NCBI GenBank assembly: GCA_020310875.1
Contig: CM035423.1
Span: 124,224,164 to 124,288,163, forward strand
Source: Ceratopteris richardii
Lineage: Eukaryota > Streptophyta > Polypodiopsida > Polypodiales > Pteridaceae
Direction of reading: 5' to 3'
DNA: 64,000 nt
This document shows positions 34,364-47,602 of the stretch, in pieces. The notes beneath the pieces were generated by a model that saw nothing but the letters and a program-made list of their open reading frames with translations, was not told the origin of the DNA and ran no database searches. A program made the position numbers and the translations under genes. The stretch's first letter is position 1, and each line of letters opens with the position of its first letter.

Positions 34364-35940
34364 ACCTATACAATGCATCCAAATACTTTGCAATGGTCCA
34401 AGCTTGGCCTTCTTGCATTCCAAGATTCATAAAGAGTCATTCCTTCCAATTATTTTGAAGGTAACCTATTGATAAGGTAAGTAACAACGAATACTACCTT
34501 TGCTCATAGATAGTTAGGCAACTTCTTTTCATTGTGCATTGATCTAGCTACTTTCACAATGGCTCTATTTCTTCTTTCTACTACACCATTATGCTTAGGT
34601 GTATACCAATTGTAATCTCTCTTTTGATTCCTCTTTCTTTCAAGGAGGAGTCAAACTCATGGGGTGAATACTCTCCCCCTCCATCAGACCTTAACCTCTT
34701 CAATGTTGTACCTGTTTGATTCTCTACAAGTACAAGATACTTCTTGAAACAAGAAAACATTTCATCCTTATGCTTCATGAAATAGCCCATAATCTATATT
34801 CTACTATCATCAATGAAAGACACATAATAAGTTGAACTTGAGATAGATGGTTCCTTGCTTGGGCCCCAAACATCAGTGTAGAAAAGTTCTAAGACATCTC
34901 CCTATATGTATCCCTTTTTTGTGAAAGGCTGCCTATGAGACTTGCCAAATTGACATGCATTGCATTTGTAAATCATATTTTGCTTTGTGATATTAGGTGG
35001 TACAAGTAGACTTTGATCTTTTCTATTATGTTTCAAGGTCCTCTCTCCAATGTGAGCCAATTTTTTGTGCCAAATTTTTAAGTTTGATAGAATTTGTGTC
35101 CCATAATTGAACAATGCTATGTTCTTTGTCTTGTTGAGTTCAAAGGTGAATAGCTTACCTAGATTTTCAGCTTTGGATATATTCTTGATACCTTGGCATG
35201 AATCTTCTCCATAATTTGTGAACCTCACTTGCAATCCTTTCTCCAGAATCTAACCTACACTTATCAAATTCTTAGTGATTCTAGGTACATAGAGAACTAT
35301 GCTCAACAAATTCATGTTACCATTTGATGTCTTCACATTCACAAATTTCTCCATAGGGTTCCTTGTGTCATCCCCAATTTGCATTTCATGCTTGTTCTTT
35401 GGGTCTCCCAAATTAGAGAGTGGTGGTACATTCCCTGCCACATGATTTGAACATCCACAATCAATATAGAATACATGTTCATCTCATTTACCTCCTTTCA
35501 TGGTCATGTTCATGAGTAGAAGTGAGTCTTCTTGTGATTGATCATCAGCATAGTTGTTGTAGCCTCTTCTTCCCTTGTAACCACCTTGATAATTGTTATT
35601 GAAGTTTTTGTTGGCATTGTAGCCATAACTGCTATGGTATCTACCTCTAGGAGCTCCATGTCCTCCTCTATTGTAACATTTTCCTCTCTTGTTCCTTGGG
35701 TTCTTGAAACAGCGATAAGTGATATGATTAGTTAGTCCACATAAGACACAAGGTGGGGATCTTCAAGATCTCCCCTTGCCTTGTCTAAATCCTTTGCCTC
35801 TTCCTCTTGAACTTCTCCTTATATCTACAAATTTAGCTTGGGAGGTACTCACTTCTTCATTTGAATTCTTCTCTTTACCTTTGACATCTTTACTTCTAAC
35901 TTTATGAGTGTGTAAGGTAGAGGATGGATCACCTTTTTGT
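34364..35940 (-). pseudogene. TE9: Copia fragment, gag zinc knuckle to integrase
   Basis: On the minus strand, in order: a gag linker rich in Gly/Arg with zinc knuckle CVLCGLTNHITYRC (35750-35709), protease with an altered active site (YIDCGCSNH, about 35460), and GAG-pre-integrase with H...H...C..C (35234-34902, KCNACQFGKSHRQPF). Next come integrase core (LRSDGGGEY, about 34690) and its C-terminal part (MTLYESWNARRPSLDHCKVFGC, about 34380). Stops and frame changes are frequent. It repeats integrase regions already present in TE6, so it is a separate element. Reverse transcriptase, RNase H and LTRs are missing. Confidence 0.85.
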
Positions 35941-35954
35941 GTATCTTATGAATT

Positions 35955-36770
35955 TTTTCAGGCATGCATAGGTGTATCCATTTATAGAAAAGTCCAAAGT
36001 GTTTAAGTGCTTTAATTTTTTTTTTTATGGCCAAAAATGTATGAGCATGAAAATTGGGCACCCTCCATTTTGATCGAGGGAGGATACATGTCTTTTGATT
36101 TTAATGCACTTCTAACTGAGTGTGGGATAAAACATCAATGTATAGTGCCACATACACCTCAAAAAAATGGAGTTGCTAAAATGAAGAACATGTCTCTCAT
36201 GGAAATGGTGAGGTGTTGGATCAAATTTCATGCTTTACCACATAGCTTCTAGCTTTAGGTGGTTATGTGTGTAGCATATGTACTTAATAGTGTCCTACCA
36301 AAGCATTATAGTCTATCATTCCATATGAATTTTGGCATGGTTGCAAGCCATCTCTTGCTCATCTACATGTTTTTGGTTGTCTATCATATGCATTAAATCC
36401 TGAACAAAAGTGCCAAAAAAATTGGATGATAAATCGGTGAAATGTTTCTTTGTTGGGTACAGTTCTAAAAGCAAAGGCTATCCTTTGTATCATCCACAAA
36501 CTAAAGGCATTTTAGTTAGTTGTGATGTTGTTTTTGTGGAAGATGCAATTCAACCCTTACTTTCATGTACCAAGGAGAAATATGTTAGCTCAAAGGATGT
36601 ATATGACACTTTGTTATCTCTGTTTACATGTGGATAGTTAAGTTCTTGTCCAAATGAGGGATTTCCCAGCCTTTATATGTTTCAAACAATGATGCAGATC
36701 ATTCCATTCCTCATGCAAATTTACATAATGCACTTGTTGATGAGAGGGATGACATAGAGAAGGAAAAGAA
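35955..36770 (+). pseudogene. TE10 integrase remnant
   Basis: It begins WVYPFIEKSKVFKCF and continues through CGIKHQCIVPHTPQKNG and a degraded catalytic-Glu region (VAKMKN for VxERKN). It ends with the integrase C-terminal KLDDKSVKCFFVGYSSKSKGY block (about 36414-36476). Several frame changes and stops are present. TE11 interrupts it at 36771. Confidence 0.85.
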
Positions 36771-37811
36771 TTCTGGTGCATATGGAAACCCTAAGTGCTT
36801 GACCATATCCACAAACCACGTTGGACTATGAGAAGCAATGTGTATGTATACATATCCTTAGTTCATTTCTAAGGATAAGTTTCACTATATTTTTATTTGT
36901 TGTAAAAGTTCTTTTTTGGGGTGAATAATCAAGAGCCAAAGTAAGTCTAAAGAGATCCAGAATCCACAAATATTTGAATTGAAGTTCAAATATGTACCAA
37001 AAAGTGAGTGGGATAGTTAGGTAGAATCAATCAATAACCGTCTACTAAAATCAAGGAGAAATGTTTATATATACTTCACTTGAATAATCACAGGTAGTAG
37101 TAGAGCCCTCAGTCACTTCTAGAGTGTTCATTGTACTTATCTTGGAGTCCTCCATTATCTCCTTTACATTTCAATACATATACTTGAAGATTTATCATCA
37201 TATGAAGCTATTATCCATTGTTGCATGTGTATTGTTCAAGTCTGCCAAATTCACAGAGTCATTAAAGCAAACCTATGGTCAGAGATCATGAAGGCAACAC
37301 TCTTGGGAGTTTTTTATGCAATAATCTATTCACTAGAGCTCTATGTGTAGAGATATGGATCAATCTCTATGGTTGTGAATGTGTGTTGTCTCCTTCCTGA
37401 AATATCAAGATCACATATGTGACTTCTTAAGTACATTTCTCACTCTCTAGTCACTCTAAATTCATAAAATAAATATTTCTAGCTCAGTTACCTTCCCATT
37501 TGAAGCTATACAAAAGGATTTTTCTCAATTCATAGTAGGTTGGGAGCATTGAATATTTTCTTGAGAGCCTTCTTCCATAAATAAAAGGTTTTATTCTTTA
37601 GATCAAAATCTAGAAATATTCTACCTTGACTCAAACATAAATATTCTACCTTGACTCAAACATTTTAGATCAATGCTCCAAAGTACTATGGTCATATATC
37701 ATTTGATATCTTATGGAGTCCACTAGAGTTTCCAAGAAAGAAATAGGATCATCTAGAGCAATTTTTGCCAAAGATCCTCTCATCTTTGTACTCTACCATC
37801 ACCTCCTCACA
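36771..37811 (+). repeat. TE11 5' LTR
   Basis: About 1041 bp, aligning along its length with 44909-45941 but with many substitutions and small indels. The insertion is therefore clearly older than TE3 or TE4. Confidence 0.85.
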
Positions 37812-37812
37812 T

Positions 37813-38092
37813 TGCTATCAGAGCATTATCCTAGTATATACATTATGTGTGATGGTTTTCCTTCTTCAATTGATAAATTGGATCAAACTAATAGCTCAAC
37901 ACGGTCTCTAAGGATGGAAACATATATGCAAGGAAGAAATATCTATGGATATATATCTGGGGATGAGTTGATGCCTATGCAAAGGACCAAAGGACAACCA
38001 ACATAAGAAGAGCAAGAAAGCTTAAACACATGGTGTGCAAAGGATTTTGTAGCAAGTTCAAACATTCTACTCTATTTCTGATGTTTTACTTC
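37813..38092 (+). pseudogene. TE11 primer site and gag N-terminus
   Basis: The primer site is TGCTATCAGAGC (37813-37824), one base off the usual Copia form. The gag start follows, with FPSSIDKLDQTN and SLRMETYMQGRNIYGYI, typical for the Copia gag N-terminus. A stop occurs at 38004-38006, and the same frame goes on as EEQESLNTWCAKDFVASSN before the TE12 junction. Confidence 0.75.
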
Positions 38093-38218
38093 CACACATT
38101 GGGGAAAAGGTTCACATCAAAGCTACTCGAGGAACACATAACTGTAACAAACCACCCTAGAGTGAATTATGTGAAAACATATGAGGAGTGACATATTAGG
38201 CCCCACAAGGTAATAAGC

Positions 38219-41200
38219 CTAAAGCTTTCCAAAAAGCTTCAAAATTTTCCCATGGAAGAGCTTTGGTGAATATGTCTGCCACATTATCTTGTGTAGGGCA
38301 TATACCAAATCAATATCTCCTACATGAAGGTGCTCTCTCACATAGTGATAATGCACCTTAATATGTTTGCTTCGTGCATGAAACACTAGGTTTTGTGCAA
38401 TAGTTAATGCACTCTGACTATCAGTGAGAATATGCATAGCAACATCAATCTCCATGCAAAGATCCATCAATAGGCATCTCATCCATATACATTCCACTAT
38501 AGCTGTGAAAATTGCCATGTACTCAGCTTCACAATTCGATGTCGCCACTGTAGGTTGCTTCTTGCTCAACCAAGATATGCATGAGTTTCCAAGGAAAAAG
38601 TAATTACTAGTAGTGAGCACGCGAGTATCATAACAACCAGCCCAATCACTATCTATAAAAGCATGCAACCATGGATGAATCTCTCTTACATAAAAGAGAT
38701 GTAAACTCAAAGTGCCTTTAAGATATCTAAACACAAGTTTCACTACTTGCCAATGCTTAGTGCTAGGGCTATGCACGAATCGAGTCAACTAGGAAACTAC
38801 ATATGTATATCCGGCCTTGTGTTGCATGCATATATAAGACATCCCACATCTTGCTGATGAAGAGAAGTGTCAAATGCATCACTGGAATCCTCAACTGAGA
38901 ACCTGAATCCTGTCTCAAATAGTGTGGAAACTGGCTTGCAATCCTCAAAGTCAAAATGTTGAAGTAGTTTTTCAACATACTTTGCCTGATGCATAATAGT
39001 TCCCCCCTCAACGGATACAAACTAGATGCCAAGCCAGTAGCTTAAAAGACCAAGATAAGTGACATCAAAAGTATGCTACAAATCAGCCATAAGAATATCA
39101 AGTTTTGCATCACATGACCCAGTCAAGAGTATGTCATCAACATAAAGAACAAGCACTGTAAGATCATCCCCATCTTTGCGTACATAGAATGTGCTTTCAA
39201 TTGCACTACATGTGAAGCCAAGGGCAATCAAGTGCTTATGGATTTTGTCATACCATGCACATGGAGCTTGCTTGAGACCATACAAGGCTTTATGCAAGCG
39301 ACAAAACATATGATCTTTCCCTTTCATGGAAAATCTAGGAGGTTGCTTCTTGTAAATCACCATTCAAGAAAGTTGTTTTTATGTTCGATTGATGTACTTT
39401 CCAACCTCGATGGATAGCCAATGCAACGACGGTATGAATGGTAGTCATGCATGAAGCAAGTGCAAAAATTTCCTCATAGTCAATGCCATATTGTTGTGCA
39501 TATCCATTGGCAACCAATCTAGATTTGTAGCGATCAATGCTACCATCAAACTTGCTCTTAATCTTGTAAACCCACTTTGTACCAATGACATTTTTTCCTT
39601 TTGGCAATTCGCATAACTCCCAAGTACCATTCCTATGTATGGAATCCATTTCTGCTTGCATAGCACTCATCCATTGTGGATTTTCATATGCATCTTCAAA
39701 AGTAAGTGGCTCTTCATTAAATGTTGTTGCAATAAGAGAATAATCCACAAAATTACTTGATGCATGGTGAGATCTTGACCTTGTTCTACCAAGTAAATCA
39801 TGTGCACTAAATTTGCAGTCCTACAAAGTTTGCTTCCACCACTTTGGCATAGCTTGTGCACTCTTGATAGACATGTGTTCATTATGTAATACATCATGAA
39901 CATGTATATCATGTGTGGGCTGAATTTCATGCTCATTTTCAACCATATTTTGACACAAATGTTCAACCACATGTGGCCAAAAAATTCCAACATTTCTGAC
40001 AATTTTTGGATGAGAAATTTCAACCATGTTTGCTGGAAATTCTTTGCATTTTCCGCTCTACTTGGATAGAATTTTTCAGCCCTTTGAGCCTCAGTTGGCT
40101 GGTCTACATGGGCATAGTGAAGCGCACCACTTTGGAACAAAGGCATAAGTGTATATCGAACACATCCAATGAGCTAAATACTAGCAATTTTTTGCATTTA
40201 AGTAGAGAGCAAATTGAATTTTCAACAAATACCACATCTCGACTCACAATAATTGTGTTCATCATTGATGGATGGTACAAATGATATCCATTACTTTCGG
40301 CACTATAACCAACAAATATACATTTCTTTGTCTTTTCATCAAGTTTGTGACGTTGTTGTGATGGCACATATGCCAAACAACCAAACACACACATATGACT
40401 AACCATAGGCTTATGTCCGTTCCAAGTCTCATAAGAAGTGATGACTCTCAATGTTTGGATTCAACACATAGTTTGCACACATGACCACTTCCATCCAAAA
40501 CTTATCAATAAGGTGCTTTCTTTTAACCATACATCGTGCCATTTCAAGAAGAATTCTATTTTTACACTCAATAACACCATTTTGTTGAGGTGTATATGGA
40601 ACCATACATTGGTGTGAAATACCTCTTTCACAAAGAAAAGCATTAAACTCATGTAACATGTATTCACCACCACAATCTATGCATAGAGTCAAAAACTTGT
40701 TTGAAGAAAAATTTTCAGCCATAGCTAAAAATTCTTTGAAGCAAGAAAATACCTCATTCTTTGCTTTCATAGGATACACCCATGTATGGTGAGTAGCATT
40801 ATCAATGAAGGTAACAAAATATATATGCTTCCCAAAAGATGGAATCTTCACGGGATGACATACATCACTATGAACAAAGTGCAATATTCTTGTAGTGTAT
40901 GCATGAATATCTTTTGGAAAAGAAGCACGATGCATTTTTCCAATAATGAAGCCTTTACATGCATGCTTTTCAATGGACTCAAGTGTTGACAAACCAATAA
41001 CCATGTCCTTATTTTATAAATAAAGCAAACTATTGAAGTTCAAGTGATCAAAACAAGCATGCCAAAGTTCCATTTCAGCCATGGAAGAAGTATGAGCAAC
41101 CAAGGCATTTGAGGCAGCCCTCTTGTATGTATCCAAGCAATACAAACCATTACATAATGTATCAGACATCACAATAATATCACAATTGTTGAAATCATGA

Positions 41201-42600
41201 ACCATACACTTATCATCAACAAAGTCTACACGAAGCCTAGCTTTGACAATCCATGGAATTGAAATTAAGTTCTTCTTGACGTCGGAACATACAATACATT
41301 TTTCAAGAGAATCACACATCCATTGGAAGCCGTAAGCTTAATTTATCCTACTCCAATGATAGGATAAGAGGCATTGTTTGCACACACCACATGTCCTCCT
41401 TTGGATGCATCTTTCAGAGATGCTAAAAACCTTTTGCATGAAGTTATGTGCTTTGAAGCACAACTATCAAAGAACCAATCCGAATCAGCCTCACTCACAA
41501 CCATACATTTAGAATGCAAAGATGCATCATAATGACATGTAACAACACATGCCCAAAAATCTTGAGCCATGTTAGCTTCATCATTCTTTGCACTTTCTGA
41601 ATTTTCAACAATAGACATGCCAAATTCCTTCTTCTTTTCATTGCGCTTAGCAAGCTTTATCAATAGTATGACCAGCCTTTTGACAATATTTGCATCTCTT
41701 CTTCTTTTGAAAATCATCACCATTAGAGGAATGAGTGGAAGAGGAACGTTGAGACTTTGGTTTTGATGAACCCAAAGCTGAACCATACTTGCTTTTCCCC
41801 TTTTGTGAGATAGCAAGTGCTTGCGTTTCCTCAATCGAACCACTCTTATTCACTCTAGATTTCTCTTCTTGCAAAAGAAGAGACACAACCTCATAAAATG
41901 CATACATATTGTGATTTCCTTTTGCAACAAAATGGAGTGTATTGGCAAAGCTTTGAAAAGATTTTGGTAATCATTTCAACAATGTAGAGATGAGTGATGC
42001 ATCTGGAATAATCTCATCTATGTTTGCCAATTGCTCTGTCAAGTCCTTGATGTGTGTCACATACACATTCATAGACTCATTTTCAGCCATGATTACATCC
42101 TCAAGTTTATTCCTCAAGTATGCAACACGTGCTTCATTATGCACGACATACAAAGAAGTAAGAGTGTCCCATGCCTGTCCTAATGTAGAACATGACCGAA
42201 TGTGTGGAGCTATATGATGCTTCACAAAAAGTGCAAGCAATGCATGAGATGGAGCATCTTTTCCATCCCATCTAAGTTGCTTCTATGTAGGTGGAGAAGG
42301 AGTAACCATTGTAATTGAAGAAGAAGCTCCATCTATGATAATAGATTGTGAAGTAGAAGAACTTACAGGTCTTTGATCTACATCTGCCTCCAAAGTTGTT
42401 TTGCAAAAAGAACATGTTTCATCATGTAACACTACATTGGATAGTTTGTCCCATCAAGCTTATCTTCAACTTGAAGCATGCCAAAAAAGTCATTGCTGCT
42501 CGCATTTCACTAAAGAACAAGAATGTGATAGAATCTTTACTTCAACGAAAGCTGAAATGAATGATAAAACTTCAACTCACAAACTGTCACTTTGATGGCG
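38219..42600 (-). pseudogene. TE12 Copia gag-pol remnant
   Basis: In element order: gag (about 42240-41970, MLALFVKHHIAPHIRSC), zinc knuckle CKYCQKAGHTIDKAC (about 41690), protease (WFFDSCASKH, with Cys for the usual Gly after Asp-Ser), GAG-pre-integrase (about 41100-40900), integrase core (VHSDVCHPVK, HTWVYPMKAKNEVF, CGGEYMLHEF, HLNKMVL region), integrase C-terminus (CIFVGYSAESNGYHLYHP, about 40300). Reverse transcriptase follows (39748-39076) with VLYVDDILLTG at about 39140, and RNase H (38788-38219) with DSDWAGCYDT. Frame changes separate almost every domain. The element is long dead. Confidence 0.9.
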
Positions 42601-42773
42601 ATTTATGACTACATGAATGGCTCTAAGATGGGGGTAAAATGCTAGTGCAACTGGTGGAAACGTTTCTTGGATGCTAAAATTCACTATTATATGCTCCAAA
42701 GTTGATTTGCACTATTACAAGTGCATATGCATCACAACGTAGGAAATCGAAAATTGAGAAGGAGGTAAGCCTA

Positions 42774-42785
42774 CTCTGATACCAC
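42774..42785 (-). promoter_or_regulatory. TE12 primer-binding site
   Basis: On the minus strand TGGTATCAGAGT, one base from the standard Copia site, lies three bases from the LTR boundary at 42789. Confidence 0.75.
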
Positions 42786-43007
42786 TATTGGGTGTGTACG
42801 TGTAGAAGTGCGAGAGACGTACGAGAAGCACACACAAGGAGCACAAATGTAGCAAGAGACATGGAGAAGATGGATGGCTGGAATAGCTTTCTCTATTGAC
42901 CATGTTTAACTAAAGTAAGAGCTGAATAATATCCCTAAGTACAAAAGTTCCCATGTATAGGGAAAAGGTTCACATCAAAGCTACTTGAGGAACACATAAG
43001 TGTAACA

Positions 43008-44908
43008 ATATATGCACACATACCATAAAAAATTAGAGGAAAGCTTAATCCCAAGGTGGAGAAATGTGTGTTCATAGGTTATGACCTAAACCAAAAGGTA
43101 TATAGGCTTTATAATCTTAGCACTAAAGGATTCATAGTAAGTTTAGATGTAGTATTTGATGAAAATAAATCTTGGTTTGAAGATGATTGTAGGAAAAATC
43201 AAATTTCCCTATGAATTGGAAGATATTTTTCCAACACTATCAAACAAGCCTCCATGCACACTTGAATAGTCAAGTGAATTTGAAGATGGCCAAAAGAGAC
43301 CAAGAAGAAAAATCAAGTCTTGGAACTCCAAAGCTAAAGCCAACGTGTAGGAATTAAGAGATGTAGAAATCATCTCAAGAAACCATTAGAAGGTCTACAT
43401 GGGAGAAGAAGAAGCTAGAAAGGTATAGATATGATACCTCATTAGTCACTAAGCATTCTATATACATGGCCTAGGATATGAAGTCTAAAGAACCCTCATT
43501 ATATGAGGAAGCCAATAAGAATCCATATCGGAAGCATTCCATGGAGGAAGAGATTGAAGCACTATAGAACACCTAGTCCCTAAGGCATCAACCATGAAGG
43601 TCATTGGATCCAGATGGATCTAAAAGGTAAAAAAGTAATTTGATGGAACCATAAATAGGTACAAGACTAGTTTAGTAGCCAAGTGATATGCTCATACTCA
43701 AGGCATTGATTATGAGGAATCTTTTTCTCTTGTAGCAAAGTTGCCTACAATTAGAGTACTCATGACTATTATAGCTGCAAAGAATTGGAACATATATCAT
43801 ATGGATGTTAAAAATGCCTTTCTCAATGGACGGATTTCAAAAGAGGTATACATGGCTCAACCCTCTGGTTTTGAAGACTCACATGTTGTATGTTTGTATA
43901 TTGAAAAGGGCTTTATATGGGCTAATGCAGGCTCCAAGATCTTGGAACCGTAGACTAGTTACTTATATACAAGACAAAGGACTTATGGTGAGAAAGGTAG
44001 ATCCCTCTCTATTCATTAAAATATCACATGGAGAATTCATACACCTCTGTGTATATGTGGATGAAATTATAGTAATAGGTAATGATGATAAAGGCATAAC
44101 AAAAATAAAAAATCAAATGAAGGAAGAGTTCAAGATAAGTGATTTAGGGAAGCCCAAATCCTTGGATTGTAAGCCTTGTATACAAAGCATGGTATGTACC
44201 TTACTCATAAAAAATAAATCAAAGATATGCTCATAAAGTTCAAAATGGAAAATGCAAAGGATGCAAGTACACCTATGGAAGTGAATTCCAAATTGAGTAC
44301 TCATGAAGGAGACCTTATTGAAGATGTGATAGGTTATCAAAGTTTAGTATGAAGTTTCTTATGCTACTCTCAAAAGTGTAGATATCAATCAAGTGTGAGC
44401 ATTCTAGGTTTGTTTATGCACTCACCTAGGATGCCACACATGGAGGCACCCAAAAGGATACTCAAGTATCTCAAAGGGATAACCAATGAAGGTCTATTTT
44501 ATTCAACTCACCTGAAATAGATATCAAGAACTTTTTTGATGCAAATTGGGAAGGATCAAGAGATTATAATAGAAGTACCTTTGGTTATCTTTCATTTGCA
44601 GGTTCTAAGATCATTTCTTGGTCATCAAAGAAGCAACCTAATGTTGCTCTCTCATCTATAGAAGTCAAATATAGATTATTGGATAATGCTATTCAATAAG
44701 CCATGTGGATTAGGTCCATATCACTAAATCAAGGAGAATATTACGATCGAGGAGATTGAACTTTCATACATCTCAACTCAACAACAATGTGTATATATGA
44801 TGACTAAAGATTTGGGTGGAGTAAATCTAAGCACATTCAAATCAATGATTGGACTTTAGGAGATTGCAAAGGAATGAAGATTCAAGGATCTTAGGCTTGA
44901 GGGGGAGT
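43008..44908 (+). pseudogene. TE11 integrase C-terminus, RT and RNase H remnant
   Basis: The piece starts in the integrase C-terminal region (KCVFIGYDLNQKVYRLYN, about 43063-43120). Reverse transcriptase follows, with IYHMDVKNAFLNG (about 43792) and a VYVDEIIVIG motif (about 44053). That motif has Asp-Glu in place of the catalytic Asp-Asp pair. RNase H remnants (about 44520-44700, SWSSKKQPNVALSS) are in shifted frames. A polypurine run GAGGGGGAG (44899-44907) precedes the 3' LTR. Confidence 0.85.
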
Positions 44909-45941
44909 TGTTGGTGCATACGAAAAGCCTAAGTCCTGAACCATATCCATGAATCACATTGGACTATGAGAAGCAATGTGTATGTATACATATACCCTTA
45001 AGGATAGGTTTCAGTATATTTTTATCTGCTGTAAAAGTTGTTTGCTAGGATGAATAATTGAGATTCAAAGTAAGTCTAAAGAGATCCAAAATCCATGACT
45101 CACATTTGAGTTCAAATTCAAATATGTGATAAAAAGTGAGTGGAATCTTTAGGTAGAATCAATCAATAGTTACCTACTAAAATCAAGGAGAAAAGTCTTT
45201 ATATACTTCACTCGAATAGTCATGGGTAGTAGTTGAGATCTCATCCATTTCTAGGGTTTTCATTGTACTTATCTTGTAGCCTTGGAGTCCTCCATCTTCT
45301 CCAAGCATTTTACTTTACATTTTGATACACATACTTGAAGATTTATCATCATATTGAGCTACTATCCATTGCTTCATGTGTACTCTTCAAGTCTGCCAAC
45401 TTCCATTGAAGCAAACCTATGGTCTCATTATCTCATCATGAAGGTACCACACTTTTGGGTTTGTCTATGCAATATTTTGTTCATTTGAGCTTTGTGTAGA
45501 GATATAAATCAATCTCTATGATTGTGTATGTGTGTTGTCTACTTCCTGAAATGTGGCGATCACACATGTGACTTCTTAAGTATATTTCTCCCTCTCTAGT
45601 CAGTCTAAATTCATGAAATAACTTGTTTTAACTCATTTATCTTCCCATTTGAAGTTGTGCAAAAGTATTTTGCTAAATTCATAGCAAGACAAGAGCATTA
45701 AGCATTTTGTTGAGAGCCTTCTTCCATAAATAGAAGGTTTTATTCTCTAGATCGAAATGTAGAAATAGTCTATCTTGAATCAAACAATTGAGATCAATGT
45801 TCCAAAGTACTATGGTCACATTTATTTATCATTTGATAGCTTAGAAAGTCTATTACAGTGTCCAATGAGGAAATAGGTTGGTCTGGAGTAGGTTTTTGCA
45901 AAGAATCTCTCATCTTTATACTCTTCCATCACCTTCTCACA
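44909..45941 (+). repeat. TE11 3' LTR
   Basis: It starts TGTTGGTGCATACG right after the polypurine tract and ends CTTCTCACA. The 5' partner is 36771-37811. The TE10 reverse transcriptase resumes immediately afterwards. Confidence 0.87.
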
Positions 45942-46985
45942 AAAATTATGCCTAAATGGCTAGTGCAAACTTTGAGAGATAGAAAAATAGATGCACCTTT
46001 GTCTTATCATACTTTTTCAAGCTCCCATAGTGCTCTGTTTGAATCAAATTGTCATGCAAGGGATGCCTCTAGTACTTGTGATCAGAATGAGCCTATTTCT
46101 TTTGATGAAGCACAAAATTCAAAAAAATGGATGGTTGTTATGGAATCAAAATATGAAGCTATTATGAAAAATGGTACTTGGTCTTTATGTGATTTGCCTC
46201 CAAAAAAAAATGCCATTGGAATTAAATGGTTGTACAAGCTGAAATGTATGCTAGATGGAACATTTGATAGGTATAAGACTAGGCTTGTTTCCAAAGGTTA
46301 TGATCAAGAGAGAGGCATTGGTTTTGATGAGATCTTTGCTCCCACATGTTGAATGACCATTGTTTGTAGCATTTGTGCACTTGCAACTCATCATAATTGT
46401 GTAGAATGTACATCATAATTGGAATGTACATCAGTTGGAAATTAAAAGTGCATTTTTTAATGGTGATTTAAATGAAGAAAAGCATGTATTTCAGCCTCGT
46501 GGATTTGTGTAGAAAGGGCATGAAAACAAAGTGTGCAGGTTGAAAAAGGCATTATATGGTTTGAGGCAAGCAACACGTGCTTGGTATAAGGTACATGCCT
46601 ACTTGCTACCACATGGCTTTCATAATACTCCAACTAAGAGCACCTTGTATGTTAAGTGTGCAGACGATGTGCTTCTGATCATTTTTGTATATGTTGATGC
46701 TATGATGCTTCTTGGTCCTAATGAGAATCATGTTGCTCAATTTAAGGCTGATTTGCATGTCTCTTTTGAGATGTTTGATTTGGGGCATTTGCATGATTAT
46801 TTGAGCATTCAATTTATGCAAGTTGATGGAGGAACGACTTTGTGACAAACAAAATATATTGACACATTATTGCATCATTTTGGCATTGAATATTGCAAAC
46901 CTATTGCCACTTCCATGGAAATAAGTTTAAGGTCGAGTCTCCATAATGTTAGAGATTCATTTGTTGTTGTTCTCTATGAACAAGA
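45942..46985 (+). pseudogene. TE10 reverse transcriptase remnant
   Basis: It encodes the RT N-terminal block (WMVVMESKYEAIMKNGTWSL, then IGIKWLYKLKCMLDGTFDRYKTRLV, GIGFDEIFAPTC) to a stop at 46350. It resumes with CRLKKALYGLRQATRAWY (46531) and VYVDAMMLLG (about 46689), where Asp-Ala replaces the catalytic Asp-Asp. It ends with HHFGIEYCKPIATSME before TE13 at 46986. It is inactive. Confidence 0.87.
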
Positions 46986-47574
46986 TGTAAGACAATAGTT
47001 ACGCAATATAACATAGGAGCAGTAGTAGAGAAGATAACAGATATAGGAGAATCTCAACAATTTTTCTACTAACAGCAAGTACAAAGATGATGGCGTTGTC
47101 CACCCATGCGCTCTCAAGATAGAGCTTAAATGGTGATCTAGAAAACTCTAGATAGGGAGATACAAGGTAGAGGTATGTTGGCTCAATTTGATGTCTCAGG
47201 TAGTGCAGAAGTCATGTATATATAGGATCATGGGTGGCCTTCCGTGGACGGCTATACATGGGCGGTAGAGCGTGGGCGGCCACCACCCGCGTAATTGCCA
47301 TACATGGCTTAAATCGGTTGAACCAACCTAACAAATATAAATGATTTCTGACTCCGACAGGGGATATTCTATGGAATATTCCCTTTACTGTCGCACCGGG
47401 GGCGCTGCCCTCGGACCCCCACCAAGGGGCCAGCGTCGGGGCTGCTCACCGCTGCCCCGGACCCCCAATTGGGGACCCTGGTAACTCCCTTTCCTTACAA
47501 TACCTTACATGGTCCAATATGACCTTCATCCAACATGCAAGTTGGGATTCCCATCAATTGATCATATACTAACA
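46986..47574 (-). repeat. TE13 LTR, left copy (3' LTR in element sense)
   Basis: On minus it starts TGTTAGTATATG after the polypurine tract and ends TTGTCTTACA. It is about 76 bp shorter than TE7 because of an internal deletion near 47558. Confidence 0.92.
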
Positions 47575-47602
47575 CCCCCCCTCAATGTTTACCGATGAAA
47601 AA

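Larger units (their letters stand above)
38095..43007 (-). mobile_element. TE12: inner Copia on the minus strand
   Basis: The 5' LTR in element sense is 42789-43007 (219 bp, TGTTACACTTATG to ACACACCCA on minus). The primer site TGGTATCAGAGT is the complement of 42774-42785. The 3' LTR is reduced to about 52 bp (38095-38146). Gag-to-RNase H remnants lie between. It is closely related to TE10, in opposite orientation. Confidence 0.85.
36771..45941 (+). mobile_element. TE11: middle Copia nested in TE10
   Basis: The 5' LTR is 36771-37811 and the 3' LTR 44909-45941. Both carry GGTGCATA near their starts and GACTATGAGAAGCAATGTGT inside. The primer site is at 37813, a gag N-terminus at about 37848-38092, and pol remnants at 43008-44908. 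The part from gag to mid-integrase is missing, and TE12 lies at that gap. The 5' LTR start has decayed (TTCTGG for TGTTGG). No clean target duplication was found. Confidence 0.85.

Noticed and set aside
34364..35940. TE9 as the missing 5' half of TE6
   Set aside because: TE9 and TE6 both contain the integrase core, with different sequence, so they are two elements.
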